A DNA stretch of 64,000 nt. Source: Diospyros lotus. Taxonomy: Eukaryota > Streptophyta > Magnoliopsida > Ericales > Ebenaceae. A program made the position numbers and the translations under genes. The stretch's first letter is position 1. The number at the start of each line of letters is the position of its first letter. A model generated the notes under the pieces. The model had not been told where the DNA came from, ran no database searches, and saw only the letters and a list, made by a program, of their open reading frames with translations. The stretch lies in assembly GCF_014633365.1 (NCBI RefSeq), contig NW_026267104.1, positions 1,054,001-1,118,000 on the forward strand, read 5' to 3'. Positions 38,739-50,494 of this stretch are shown in pieces.

Positions 38739-41700
38739 CCTATTTTTTTCCATTGAACAGAACCAAGGCCATGAGTTAGGGCATTTAACTCTCACTATTT
38801 TGATCCACAGCGGGGCCCGGAGACCAGATTACTGGCACTCCAGTAAAGTACATATCAACTCTGATTTAGCCATAGAAACTTTTTGATGGTGACTGAAGTA
38901 TGCTAGGCATATATTGTCTAAAAGAAAAACATTTATACACTACATTTGCACAAACATGTGCTTATGTATTAGTTGTGATAGGAATCAAGAATAAGAATTT
39001 TGGACCTATTTTAAGAGGAAAACAGGATTATGAGCCATAAACCCAATCAATTTAAGATTGGTATTTATTTTATATCTTCAAAATTATTTTGGTTGATTGG
39101 TAGTTTTAGCTAGTTCTTCATTTTCTAATAGGATTATAAACAGGCATGTATGTAATCAGAGATTTACTAGCCCTTTTTGGATTGAGATTACAAAAATTTT
39201 GGATTCCCTGTCACTTGGTATTCTCCTCCTCTGATTTCTTCTTTTCCTTTCCGGTCTTTCATCAAGTTTTAGCATGGTTAGTCACTAATTCGTGATCAAT
39301 TTGTTGTTATAGCAATGGGTTGGACTTTCCATCTTCTAGTAATTATTTATTGGGCTTGTTTTGTTGTTTGCACTAGTTACCAACACAATTCTTGATGCAA
39401 GACACTGAACTAAACAACACAAACACACCAACACAATAATTTTTCAAAATCTTAAAAACGGCACACCAAGAATACATCAAATAATAAATTATATATTTAC
39501 ATATATACATTAAATCAACTCATATTAGAATGTATAAAAAAAATTAATATATATTTTACAAAAAACTCTATTCATGAAAAGTTTTGGAATTCAAAATTCT
39601 TAAAAATTGAACATTTTGAAGCCATGAAGTTTAATAAATAAAAGTCTATATTGCTTTTACTCTATAGTAGATTTTCAACTTAATTTCTTAAAAACTCATA
39701 ATATTGTTCTAGCTTGTTTAAATGACAAAGATGCAAGATCTCATAATGAATATTGGTGCCTCCTCAGTGTTTGCAAAGTTTTTGGTAGTAAGAAATTATA
39801 ACACTAATGGAACACATTTGGGTTGATGTAGGGCATACAGTTGGGAGTGTAATAACTATTGGTGTTTGATACAGTGGTCAACATGATACAACACCTTCAT
39901 AGACTTGTTTGTGTTTGTAGCTCTAACTTCTCTATGAAGACCAAAGAGAGGTTGTCTCTTAGGTGCCTTTGATCCCCCCAAATATGGAGGCTTTCCGCCT
40001 CTTAGAGTCAGATTGACTTGCAGTGATAAGTTTAAGCTTTTCATTTTTGGGTATAATAGCTAGTGAATCTAAACCCTGACCCATTTTTGGGGGGTCAAAT
40101 TGGAGATTATATACTCCACCTTTGATGATTTCAAAGGGAAGACTCAGGCAGTTAACAAAATGACTAAACAACAACATATCAAGCCTTAAGGTGGGATCTG
40201 ATACATGGTTTCTAACTACTAATCATCTTTATGTGTAGTCGTATCTTTTGTAAGGCCATTATGTCACGACCCAAGGATATAGAAGTAATTGTTTCATTCA
40301 TGTATTTTTTCCTTTGTTGTACTTTAGGCTACGGTAGTATTGTACCTTCAATTTGTTACTAACTGAAAGGATATAACAGCTTACAAATAGGCTAAAGTAG
40401 GGGAGAATAGGCAGTTGATGAATGAATTGAATTCTATTTCCCTCTCAAATTCTCTCTCCCTCTCTTTTTCCTCTGAATTCTCCCTCCTTTCTTTTGATTT
40501 CTCCCTCCCTTTCTACTCTCTCATTCCCGATTTCTTCCATAATTCCATTCTAAACCCTAGAAGTGAGACATTTGGTATCAGAGACGGTGGTCCTCAGCCA
40601 TTGGACTGAGATTGAGGCGAGTAAAAAGGCGCCACTTTGAAGCAGATCTGAGTGATCATGGATCCACAGAGATCGCAATCAGATCTGGAGGGTTGCTGAT
40701 CCACAGAGATCAGTTGCAGTGATTCCCAGAAATTGGATTGGATTGCAGATTGTTGATTCACGGCGGTTGTCGGTTCTGATCAGCAATCAGTTGCAGATCA
40801 GAGGTAATAAATTAGTTGCAGATTGGAATTGGCAATTCTTGTTCGACTTTTGAAGACGAAGCAGGCCAGGCGAGTTCTGACTGTGATTACAGTGAATTTT
40901 CGTAGCTGCAACAGAGTGGATCGAATTATCAGCAGGCGGCCTCTGTAGATCTGGACGACTCCTACTCAGGTTGCCAAATCAAGTACCGGAAGCTGTCCTT
41001 GGAAGCTTACAGTAGGTGATTCTCAGGAAGTTGCGACAAGAGTCGATCAATTCTCAGAAAGCTCAATAGAGCCGATTGAGTCATGGGAAATTGTGGATAC
41101 AGAGGCAATTCTAATCCAGGCGATACTCATAGGCTGTTTCTCAGCTGATTAATCGAAGCAGAGCAAAGTGACTTCTGGTGAGCTAGCCAAAACAGAAACG
41201 ATCGATTCAGGAGGCTGATTCTGATCTTAGGTGTTTTCTGAATGAGACAAGCAGTGGAGATGGATTGGATGAAACAAGCGGAAAGCAGGATGGACAATCT
41301 GGAAAAAGGCTTAGGGCAGAGTCAAGTGGAGGCGAGTTGCTATCGAGCAGAATGCGCTGCAACAAGAAAAGCAATCGCGGAAGAATGTGCTCCAACAAGA
41401 AAAGCAATCACGGAAGAATGCACCACAACAAGAAAAGGAATCAAGGAAGAACGCAATCAAATCATTAACACCCACAAGCTGGATGACCTACTAATTTTGA
41501 TGTCAAAGAAATTCCAGATCAGCCTACCAGAGGAACCTCTTCCAAAATCCACTGCTGAACAGATTCTAGCGGAAGCTGGAATCCTACCTGTTACCTCAGG
41601 TTTGCAGCAAGAATTGGATCAGGCAATTCCGGATGCTGAGGCAGTTACTGGAAAAATCAACGTGACACCATTGGAGGAGGTAACTGTTGAAGATGAACCT

Positions 41701-44700
41701 AAGATGTATGCCAGCAATCCAGAAGCCAAAGATGTTGGAACGGAAACGATCACAGCAGCCTTAAATTTTGAAGATCCTAAATCTGTTTTCTCTTGAAGGA
41801 ATAGACAATCCATCTTCAGGACCGGAAGACATTGCTGAATTTCCTACACTGGATCAGGTAACTCAAACTGAAAAATCGGTCAATTGTGAGGAAACCTGTG
41901 CCTTAATCGCAGTGAATAACCAATGGAGAATTCAAGTTTGGTTAGAGGTTAACAGAGGATGCTCGCGTTTGGAAAAATTTGATCACATTGAAATTCTCCA
42001 GCAGTACATTCATGATCTGGAACAGAGGAGGATGCAGAAGGAAAAATTGAAACAAGATGAACAGAGGATGGGGGAAGAGTTTTTTGCTGTCGGGAACAAG
42101 ACGACTCCTGTTTTTATTGTTCATATTTCCATTGGTGAGCTGCGGCATCAAATCTGGTCTTGGCTTGATAATATGGTTGAAGAAAAAGAGAAGGAAAAGC
42201 AAAGGAAAGGGTAAGTAAGAGAAAAGAACAAGAAAAGGCGAAGTATAAACCAGATAATGAAAACGGGAACTAGATAAAGAAACAACGGCTCAGTGGTAAT
42301 AAGTTTTTTGGGAACAAGAAACCTCTCAGGAGGGGGGCACTGTCAAGACCCAAGGATATAGAAGTAATTGTTTCATACATGTATTTTTCCTTTGTCGTAC
42401 TTTAAGCTGCGGTAGTATTGTACCTTCAATTTGTTACTAACTGAAAGGATATGACAGCCTATAAATAGGCTAAAGTAAGGGAGAATAGGCAGTAGATGAA
42501 TGAATTGAATTCTGTTTCCCTTTCAAATTCTCTCTCCCTCTTTGTTTCCTCTGAATTCTCCCTCCTTTCTTCTAAATTCTCCCTTTCTCATTCCCGATTT
42601 CTTCCATAATTCCATTCTAAACCTTAGGTAAACCTAGGAGCGTGACACATTATAATGCATGACATACTTAAATGTTTTTCACCAAGTGTTTCTTGGGCTT
42701 CCTCTATCTCTTTTGTTAAAACATTTCAACCATTCCATCTATTCTCCTCACATGAGCATCTATCAATCTTTTTTACTTCCATGTGAAGAACCAGAGAGAG
42801 AGAGATGTTTGGAAGGGAATATGTTACAACCCAATCCCACATGGATAGTCTACTAGAAATGTCTTGGGTATATGTATGTATATTACTTGGTCTCATAAGT
42901 CACCTTTAACTAGCACTTTGGGGTGAGGATCCATGCTCTGTTACAAGTGGTATTAGAACAATCCAGAACCATTACCACAGGGGTGTGGGCCAGGGAAGTG
43001 TTCTGAGTCTAACTTTGGTTATTGAGATATATGATTTTTTGGCCTAGCAAGGACACAAGGTATTAAAGGAGGGGACTCAATAGTCTACTAGGGAGGTGAT
43101 AAGTCTCGGGTTTGAGACTTATGCAATTCTGGAATGAATTGTAGTCGTGGGAAATTTGAATTGAGAGAGAGAATTTGAAAGGAGGAGGGAGAATTGAGAG
43201 AGAGAAATAGAGGGAAAGAAAATTTGGAGGGAAAAAATTATGTATTATCACTTTTCATAATTCCCATCCTCATACATCAGCCTTCCTTTTATAGGCAGTC
43301 TTTCGGTTATAACTGAGAGAGTACAAGTGGGTACAGCACTAACTACTTAAGTACAACTGCCCTTTTGGCTAGCTTTAGGCTAATTACAAGCATACCCCCA
43401 TCACCCCATTGGGGTAATGACAGGAGGTCTTGGGTATATGTACATTACTTGATCTCATCAACCCATAAGTCACCTTCAACTAGCACTTTTGGTGAGGGTC
43501 ATGGTGTTACAGAGTATTCAACAATTTTTTGATTCAAAATCAACAATCTAATTTTGATTAAGCTTAAGTTTAACTAAAAGATGAATATTATAGTTACAAT
43601 TATCCCAAAAACTAACTAAAAGGTAAAAGTTAAAAGCTGAAATCTAAGTTTCAAATATCAAATAAAACCTGAATCCTAATATCATAAATTAAAATTTAAT
43701 AATTTCAAGATCTCATCAATTGGTTCTCTTTTAATAAACCTACAAGCAACCTTTTCCCCTTTTGTACCCCTGGATGGTGACCTTCTACCTTTTTCTGTCT
43801 TTTGTTCTACTTATTGTGATTTGGCAAAAGATTTCAATCAAATATGAGCTTTTAACTCGTGAATAAGAAGATGCATAATTTAGCCAGCTAAGTATGAACT
43901 AAAATTGTTTTGGTAAAAAAAAAAAAAAGATTGTTGTTAAGATTCTAGGCTCTTCATGCTGGCAATTCACATGCCTCCTAAGATAATAATGGAAGAAATG
44001 TTTCCAGAGCTGATCTCGGTGCTTTTCACAGATTAAAATTCATCAAAAACCACAGAAGCTGCTCTAGTGACGGCCCAATATACAACTTGATTCAACTCAA
44101 TAAGAAAAATTCCCACTTCATGGGAAGAACGCAATTTTAGCCCCTTCAATGGCCCAACTGATTTTGACAACAATTTGGTATGACATATGGAGGTATAAAA
44201 GTTACGGTACTTATGTCTTAAATCCAATTAATGATTAAGGTCAAGAGGTTACAAAATTTAGATCTATTATTAACTCATTTTGTTACCATAAGAGTTGCCT
44301 TCCACATTCACCTGTACAATCTATGTCATTTGAAACATGAAGAAGGTACAAATATTTCCCCCAATAAACTAGTCATATTACCATAATGAACTTTCCTTGC
44401 CTTTATGTATATAACCCAACGCTTATCTGGCCCTAGTCTGCCCCATTATCTCCTTGTAATGCGGACAGGAAGCTGGCATGTTTAGTTAATGAATGATGAA
44501 AACCAATTAAATGTTATTCCAATAATACCACTTCCAAGAAAAGACTTATTTTCAAGGCCTATCAATTGGTTAAGATCATGGGACCACCAAGTAAATGCCA
44601 TCATATACTTATTGTAGTATCAACTACATCTTATCCTAACCAAGCTAGGGTCAATGGAAAAACGTTCATAATGTCAATTAACTTCTAAAAAGTCACATTC

Positions 44701-45837
44701 ACAATATAAATCCATGCAAAAGAACAATGTAGCAAATTTTACATCCGACGCCTTCCTAACACAACCCTCTAACAAAGGAATGATGAGATAAAGTTCTAAT
44801 ACCATCTTCAAGTGAAAAGGTTTTATGGGATTGCAATGAATGAAAATAATTGATATAGCCATATTCCATGAAATAGTTGAGTGAAACAGTAATCTGACAA
44901 TTTGACTAATCTGATAAAACAATTTAAAATGCAATTTTCATAAAAAAATTTGAGTTGAACAGCATCAGATCCTACACAGTAACAATGCATCATTAGAAAT
45001 TCTGGCTGAAATTGAACAGCACAACAAAGAATTCACATACCCATCTGGATAAACATTACCCCTCAGAGGTAAAATGGCAGTCGAATCGAAATTCGATGCA
45101 GTTGAAACCAATTTGGAGTTCTTGCTGTATTTCAGTCCATCATTAAACCACACCAAAAGATTCTGTGAATCTTTCCTCAAAACCCTCCCAAATTTAAGCA
45201 TAATATCTCGCTGTGACATCTTGCGAACACCTAATTTCAGAAACAGAGGGAAGAAGAAGGAACTGGGGCTGCGATCACTTTCATCATTGGGACTGTGTAA
45301 TTTGAAAAGGGCATTTGATGACGGAAATGCCAACAAGATCAGGGCAACAAGAGTGAGACCCAGAAGCCCAAAAAGAACTCCCCGATTATCAAAGAGAAAG
45401 GGAGCTCTTCTTAGTAAGTGAGGTTCTGGGTTCAGTGCAGAGTGATAGGGAAGTGGTGGGTCTGGCAGTGGGTGGTGGTGCTCAGGCAGTTCTGCTGGCA
45501 GCAGCGCCGGTAGAGGCAAATCAGAAAGAGTGAAAGTAGTTATGGTTTTGGCTTGAGAAGGGTCCGACAGTGGGTCGATGCACTCGGGTAGTTCCGCTGG
45601 CGGCGGCGGCGGAGGCAAATCAGAGAGAGTGAAAGCAGTTATGATTTTGGCTTGAGAAGGGTCTGGCAGTGGGTGGTAGCGCTTGGGTTGTTCTGCCAGC
45701 AGCGGTAGAAGTGGAGGCAAATCAGAGAGAGTGAAAGCAGTAATGGTTTTGGCTTGAGAAGGGTTGTCAGCCGGAGGAAGTGTGATTATGACCACTCCTA
45801 CCGGTTGAGGAGAGTCAGGAGAGTTTCCAGATTCCAT
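33952..45837 (-). CDS. APCB1: Aspartyl protease, APCB1-like (membrane-anchored pepsin family A1), expanded first exon
   Basis: Nine exons on the minus strand: 45837-45041, 37609-37492, 37170-36941, 36801-36562, 35978-35825, 35728-35643, 34631-34517, 34432-34360, 34079-33952. All have GT-AG borders and the joined frame is 1941 nt (646 aa). The protein has a cytosolic proline-rich N-terminus, one hydrophobic anchor (GVLFGLLGLTLVALILLAF, about residue 160) and then the protease fold. Catalytic motifs are DTGSD (residues 286-290) and DSGSS (494-498). The C-terminus reads LGDVSLRGQLVVYDNVRQKIGW. NVYPDGLYFTYVLVG and LPICWQAKFPV match the Arabidopsis At1g49050/APCB1 group as I remember it, an enzyme reported to cleave BAG6 in defence. 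The first intron is 7.4 kb and full of LTR elements. A second copy of exon 1 lies upstream at 49899-50494. The start is chosen by comparison with that copy. Confidence 0.9.
38503..38764 (+). mobile_element. Probable small solo LTR in the protease intron 1
   Basis: The candidate LTR is 38508-38759 (252 bp). It begins TGTTGACTGC and ends ATTGAACA, with flanks GAACA and GAACC (4 of 5 matching). It contains an ATTATAAATAGAG TATA-like element (about 38651) and a downstream CT then TA microsatellite (38697-38736), an LTR-like layout. The imperfect duplication keeps the confidence moderate. Confidence 0.5.
40257..42652 (+). mobile_element. Non-autonomous LTR retrotransposon with intact LTRs and 5-bp target duplication
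   Basis: The 5' LTR is 40262-40570 (309 bp) and the 3' LTR 42341-42647 (307 bp). They begin TGTCACGACCCAAGG and TGTCAAGACCCAAGG, end in GACA and are highly similar. The exact 5-bp duplication CATTA is at 40257-40261 and 42648-42652. A primer-binding site complementary to initiator Met tRNA (TGGTATCAGAG) lies just after the 5' LTR, and a purine tract (AGGAGGGGGGC) just before the 3' LTR. The 1.77-kb interior has no gag, protease, RT or integrase motif, so replication would depend on another element. It lies in the protease intron 1, opposite to that gene. Confidence 0.9.
41242..42214 (+). CDS. Unrecognised ORFs inside the non-autonomous LTR element
   Basis: Two overlapping frames: 41242-41796 (184 aa) and 41768-42214 (148 aa in the next frame), which could be one product broken by a single frameshift near 41780. 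The first opens MRQAVEMDWMKQAESRMDNL, has heptad-like spacing and carries three copies of an 11-residue unit (ATRKAIAEECA, PTRKAITEECT, TTRKGIKEERN). It then becomes acidic. The second has a charged helical region (HDLEQRRMQKEKLKQDEQRM) and ends in a Lys/Glu run. A position just after the primer-binding site and a coiled-coil start would suit a gag remnant, but I see no capsid or zinc-knuckle motif. Function unknown. Confidence 0.45.
42817..43516 (+). mobile_element. TRIM-like LTR element interrupted by a solo LTR
   Basis: The 5' terminal repeat is 42822-42945 (124 bp), running TGTTACAACCCAATCC to GCTCTGTTACA. It is followed by a primer-site-like TGGTATTAGAAC. A purine tract (AAAGGAGGGGAC) ends near 43078. 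The 3' repeat resumes as TAGTCTACTAGGG, is split by the solo LTR, and continues from TCTTGGGTATATG to GTGTTACA at 43511, with its first bases missing. Flanks are GAATA and GAGTA (one mismatch). The tiny LTRs and absence of coding sequence fit a terminal-repeat retrotransposon in miniature. Confidence 0.7.
43092..43427 (-). mobile_element. Solo LTR nested in the TRIM element
   Basis: The LTR is 43097-43422 (326 bp) with an exact 5-bp duplication GGAGG on both sides (43092-43096, 43423-43427). On the minus strand it runs TGTCATTACCCC to GAGACTTATCA, with TGCCTATAAAAGGAAGG as a TATA-box candidate (about 43286-43300). Its CT-rich second half resembles the LTRs of the 40262-42647 element. It is inserted within the 3' repeat of the TRIM. 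Confidence 0.82.
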
Positions 45838-46035
45838 CTCTCTCACAGTTTGAATCACTTGGAGAAGTCTTGGTTAGAGAAAGAGAAGTGAAAAGATGAA
45901 GAGGAAACACAAAATTACTCTGTATCACCCTCTAATCTTCTTTTCTGTAGAAGCCCAAAACTGCTTCCAAATCTCTCTCACTCTCTCTCTCCCTCCCTCT
46001 GACACTGTATATAGCCAATTACAATATGAATAGCC

Positions 46036-48039
46036 CTGTATTTCCCCTTTTTTCTTGTGTACACACTTTTCAAGGGAACAGTACAAGGAAATGGAATCAA
46101 AGATCAAGAGAACGCAAAGATCCTTCCAAGAGCATGGAAAATTACCAACTAATCCTTTTGTACAAGGCAGTGTGGCTCAGCAATATCTTGAAGATGGCCC
46201 TTTTCTCAGCAAGGAGATAAAAGTTATATGTTTGTTAAATTATTTAATTAATTTTAAGAGCATTTTATTTTGTTTATCTTTAACTAATTAGTGCTCAAAT
46301 TTATAGAAAGTTTCCATCTTCATTTCATCACCCACAATAACTAATTTTTTTGTCAAAATAAAGATATCTATATAAAAATTTTTAATACATTAGTCAGATC
46401 AAACTAATTTTCAGATAGTAAATTGTCCCCAAACCCCCTGTGGTTTGGGTCATTGCACAGAGACCCCTTCTGATTTATTTTTGTTCCTTAAAGTTCATAT
46501 GGTTTACCGTTATTACTTGGACACTTCCTTCTTTAGTTTTTTAGCACAGATGATGTTAATTAAAATTAAATTATGTTAAATTTTAACCAATTTTCTTCTA
46601 CTTTTTCTATAATTTACAAAAATAAAAAATAAAATGAAGGAGTTGTGGTTGCCAGCAAAATCTATCACTGGGTTCCACAACTGGAACCCGGCAGTGGAAA
46701 AAATTACCTAATAAACACTGAATGTTTAAAACAGAGGGGGTGTATATATAAAATTTAATATTGAAGTTCTGATTTCATGGTTTTTTCTATCATTGTTTCT
46801 CTAGTATTGTACTCCATTGGTGACTGCTAATTTCATTGTCTATTACATTTTGGTTGCCATGCAAATGGCTCAACATTCACTTGACAACAATGAAATCTTG
46901 AAAAACATGAACCATTTGAGACCGATTTTCAATGGGTTCTGGGAAGCCAATTCTGTTATGTATCATATTCTGCAACATTGAAAACAGAGTCACAATTTTC
47001 CCATTGATGACTGCTCCCAAGTAATGAATCATAAAGATTAGGATAAAGTTAGTTAAATTTAACTTAATTTGATTTTAATTAACATCATCTGTGCCAAAAA
47101 CTAAAGGAGGGGTGTCTAAGCAGTAAAGGTAAATCACAGGGACAAAAATAAACTACAAGGAATCTCGAAACAAAAAAACTAAAGCACGAGAGATCTGGGG
47201 CAATTTACCCAATTTCCAAATTACTAGTCCATGTGCCACATCAACAACAATATGACACCATCTGCTGTGTCAGCAGAATAACACAATACCATTCAATGTT
47301 TCCTTAAAATGCTAAATGAATGAACATTTTTATCAGGGTAAATTCCACTAGGCACCCCTAAGATTTGGCAAAAGGTGCCGACCACCACCCTTGAGCTTTA
47401 GGAAATAACACAAACCTCCGTGCATTAAAAAATTTAGACAAAAAGACCATCTTACCCCTACCTAACTTTCTCTTTCTCTCTCATCTCTCCTCTCTTTCTC
47501 TCGGCTCTCTCCTTTATCTCACCAGCCAAACCCAGTCATGGGAATTTAAATTATGACAGAAAGTGACCTCACATCCACCATAACATCTTCATCTCAATTA
47601 CACTCATATTTTACACATGTTGGAGCTTTATCATGCCTGAACATTCCATACCACACGAGTAAGAAGGGCTTAAAACTATGACAGAAAATGACAAATTACA
47701 TCCTATGGTGTTTTTGCCAGACAAAATTCAGAGAATGATGTCACAAATTACGTTGTTAGAGAAGATAGCATACAAACAAATTATAGAACGTTGTTGTCAA
47801 TGAAAAGAAGCTTGATAGGTGGATGCCATAATGTTGATTATATGACAGTATGGGGTCCCATGATTTCCTTCATGGACACCAATGTTTCAAGGAGCAATGT
47901 TGTGAAAACTCAAATTGAGAGTAACAATTGTGTAAGATCAATTAAAACTTCGGTGCCAATGGGATCATTATTGCAAATGTACTTCAAACATGCAGGCAAT
48001 GTTTATCTTTTATCTTTTTCCCTGCCCTAAAGATGTATA
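46036..48039. other. Sequence between the two duplicated blocks
   Basis: Besides the foldback MITE at 46416-47210, this holds an unassigned 78-codon ORF at 46055-46291 (KRTQRSFQEHGKLPTNPFVQ) that I do not recognise. At 47337 a GGGTAAATTCCACTAGGCACC end resembles another Mutator-type MITE end, without a partner that I can find. No supported gene. Confidence 0.5.
46416..47210. mobile_element. Foldback MITE, probably Mutator-type
   Basis: Long imperfect terminal inverted repeats of about 190 bp. The left end reads TAGTAAATTGTCCCC, then CACAGATGATGTTAATTAAA (46549-46568). The right end on the reverse strand reads GGGTAAATTGCCCC, then GCACAGATGATGTTAATTAA. Flanks (ATTTTCAGA and AATTTCCAA) match only partly, so a 9-bp duplication is not secure. 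The interior has no coding potential. Confidence 0.7.
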
Positions 48040-49570
48040 GAGGAAGGGGAGAGAGATTTCAGGTATGGAATATGCAGCAATTTTTTAATTGAAAATCAAC
48101 AACCTAATTTCTGATCACATCCTAAAGCGCCTATCTATAGGCTGAAGTTTAACTAAAAGATGAATATTATAGTTACAATTATCCAAATAAATAACTAAAA
48201 GCTAAAAGCTGAAATCTAAGTTTCAAATTTCAAATAAAACATGAATCCTAATATCAAAAATTAAATTTAATAATTCCAAGTTCTCATCAGCTGGTTCTCC
48301 TTGAATAAACCTATGAGTAACCTTTTGTGCCCCTAGACGTTGACCATCTACCTTTTTCTCTGTTTTTTGGGTTCTATTTTATTGTGATTAGGCAAAAGAT
48401 TTCAATCAAACTCCCCAATAAGAAGAGCATAATTTAGAAGTATGAACTAGAATTGCATTTTTTTAATTTGTTATCAAGATTCTAGTCGCTTCATGCTGTC
48501 AATTCCCATGGCTCCCAAGGATAATAACGGAAGAAATGTTTCCAGACCTGATCTTGGTACTTTTCACAGATTAAAATTAACTCAAACACCACAGAAGCTG
48601 CTCTAGTGATGGCTCTATATACAACTTGGTTCAATTCAAGAAGAAAACTCCCACTACATGGAGGAAGGCAATTTTAACCCCTTCAATGGACTGACTGGTT
48701 TTGACAAACAATTTGGTATGACAGAGATAGGGGTATAAAGGTTACAGTACTTGTGTCTTAAATCCAATTAATGATCGAGGTTAAGAGGTTACAAAAATTA
48801 GATCAATTATTAACCCATTTTGGTACCATAAAATTCACCTTCCGCATTCACCAGTATAATCTATGTCATCTGGAACATCAGGAAGGACAGAACATCTCTT
48901 AACAAAAGCCATATTGCCATAATGAACTTTCCTTGCCTTTATGTTTATAACCCAATGCATATCTGGCCATAGACTCCCCCATTATCTCCTTGTGACATTT
49001 ACAGGAAACTGGCATGTTTCATTAATGAAAGATGAAACTCCAATTAAATATTATTCCAATAATACCATTTCTTGTCCAAAAAATAAACACTTTTTTTTCA
49101 AGGCCTAAATTTGGATAAAAGATCACGGGACCACCAAGTAAATGTCTTCAAATACTCCTGCAGTATTGATTATTTGGATGGAAATTTACCCCTATTCCCT
49201 CCATTTAGTATGTTTGCAATGCAGAAATCACAAAGAAAAGAAGAAAAAGGAGTTAAAGTTACCTTTATTGTGCATCCAAGTATGTCAAAGAGTAGAATAA
49301 GCTGGCGCCAAAACAAGAGCACAACTAATTATGCACTAAGGAATCATAAATTAAAACTATGCACACAACAACGATAATCCATCCTCCAATTTGCTTAAAC
49401 TATCTCTCTGTATGGAATAAGTATAAAATTTCATTCATTCATCAACATCAACTGCACATTATCCCAAGTCCTAACCAAGCTAGGGTAGGTGGCATGGCAT
49501 TTATAATGTTAATTGGCTTCTAAAAGTCACATTGACAATACAAACCCATGCAAACAAATAATGTGGCAAA

Positions 49571-49696
49571 ATTTTACACCGGATAGCCTTCCTAATGCCA
49601 TCCTATAGCGAGGGAATGATAATTGATAATTTTACACCGGATGGCCTTCCTAACGCCATCCTATAGGGAGGGAATGATAATTTATAATTTTACACC
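49571..49696. repeat. 58-bp tandem repeat, about 2.2 copies
   Basis: ATTTTACACCGGATRGCCTT begins at 49571 and 49629, and a third partial copy (ATTTTACACC) begins at 49687. Spacing is exactly 58 bp. Copy A of the segmental duplication has only one such unit, so the expansion postdates that duplication. Confidence 0.85.
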
Positions 49697-49898
49697 ATCT
49701 TCATATCAAAAAGTTTCATGAAATGGCAGAAAATGAAGATAATTGATATAGTCATATTCCATCGCATGGGAAAGTTAAACAGTAATCAGAAAAAACAATT
49801 TAATATGCATTTTTCATCAGGAAATTTGAGGTAAACAGCATCTAATCTATAGAAAGTCTATAAATGAAATTTAACAGAACAATAGAGATTTCGCATAC

Positions 49899-50494
49899 CC
49901 ATCTGGATAAATATTACCCCTCACAGGTAAAATGGCATTCGAATCTAAATTCGACGCGGTTGAAACCGTTTTGGAGTTCTTGCTGTATTTCAGTCCGTCA
50001 TCAACCCATGCACCGAGATTCTGTGAATCTCTCCTCACAATCCTGCCCAATTTAAGCTCAATCTCTCGCTGTGACATCTCACGAACACCCGATTTGGGAA
50101 ACAGAGGGAAGACGAAGGAACTTGGCTTGCGATCATTTTCATCTTTGGAGCTGCGTAATTCGAAAAGGGGATTTGAAGATGGGGATGCCCACAAGATCAA
50201 AGCAATAAGGGACATACCCAGAAGCCCAAAAAGAACTCTCGGGCTACCGAAGAGAAAGAGAGCTCTTCTCAGTAAGAACGGGGGTTCGATGTTCGGTGGG
50301 AAGTGATCGGGGACTGGTGGGTCGGGCGGTGGGTGCTGGCGCTGGGGTTGTTGAGGCGGCGGTGGAGGTGAAGGTGAATCGGAGAGAGTGAAAGCGGTTA
50401 TGGTTTTGCCTAGAGAAGGGTCGTCGGCTGGAGGGAGTGTGATTATGACCACTCCTACCAGCTGAGGAGAGTCAGGAGACTGTCCAGGTTCCAT
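49899..50494 (-). CDS. Alternative or duplicated first exon (1B) of the aspartyl protease gene
   Basis: The exon is open from ATG (50494) for 596 nt and ends at an intact donor (GG then GTATGCGA) in the same phase as exon 1A. It encodes MEPGQSPDSPQLVGVVIITL, a proline-rich stretch with one PSLGKTITAFTLSD unit, a hydrophobic anchor (GVLFGLLGMSLIALILWA) and ILPVRGNIYPDG. Spliced to exons 2-9 it would give a 579-aa protein, near the remembered length of Arabidopsis APCB1. It has no downstream exons of its own before exon 1A. So it is either an alternative promoter/exon for the same gene or the stub of a partial duplication. Its lack of repeat expansion suggests it is the more ancestral-looking version. 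Confidence 0.75.

Larger units (their letters stand above)
40200..42770 (-). mobile_element. RTE LINE remnant split by the LTR element
   Basis: Flanking the LTR element, 40200-40261 and 42653-42770 join into CTTTTGTAAGGCCATTATAA followed by TTTTTCACCAAGTGTTTCTTGGGC. On the minus strand this resembles the degraded end of RTE ORF2 (a GLTKDT-like and RGRGSPK-like stretch). It is too short and decayed to define ends. Confidence 0.45.
42795..46035. repeat. Segmental duplication, copy A (with protease exon 1A)
   Basis: This matches copy B at about 48040-50740 along its length, through intron sequence (GATGAATATTATAGTTACAA, at 43579 and 48160), the AACTTTCCTTGCCTTTATG block, the whole of exon 1 and the CT-rich leader. 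Copy A also contains a TRIM element and a nested solo LTR that copy B lacks, so these inserted after the duplication. Divergence is moderate, with frequent substitutions and small indels. Confidence 0.85.

Noticed and set aside
46055..46291. 78-codon ORF (KRTQRSFQEHGKLPTNPFVQ) as a gene or captured exon
   Set aside because: No recognised domain and no partner exons. Could be a captured fragment but this cannot be supported.
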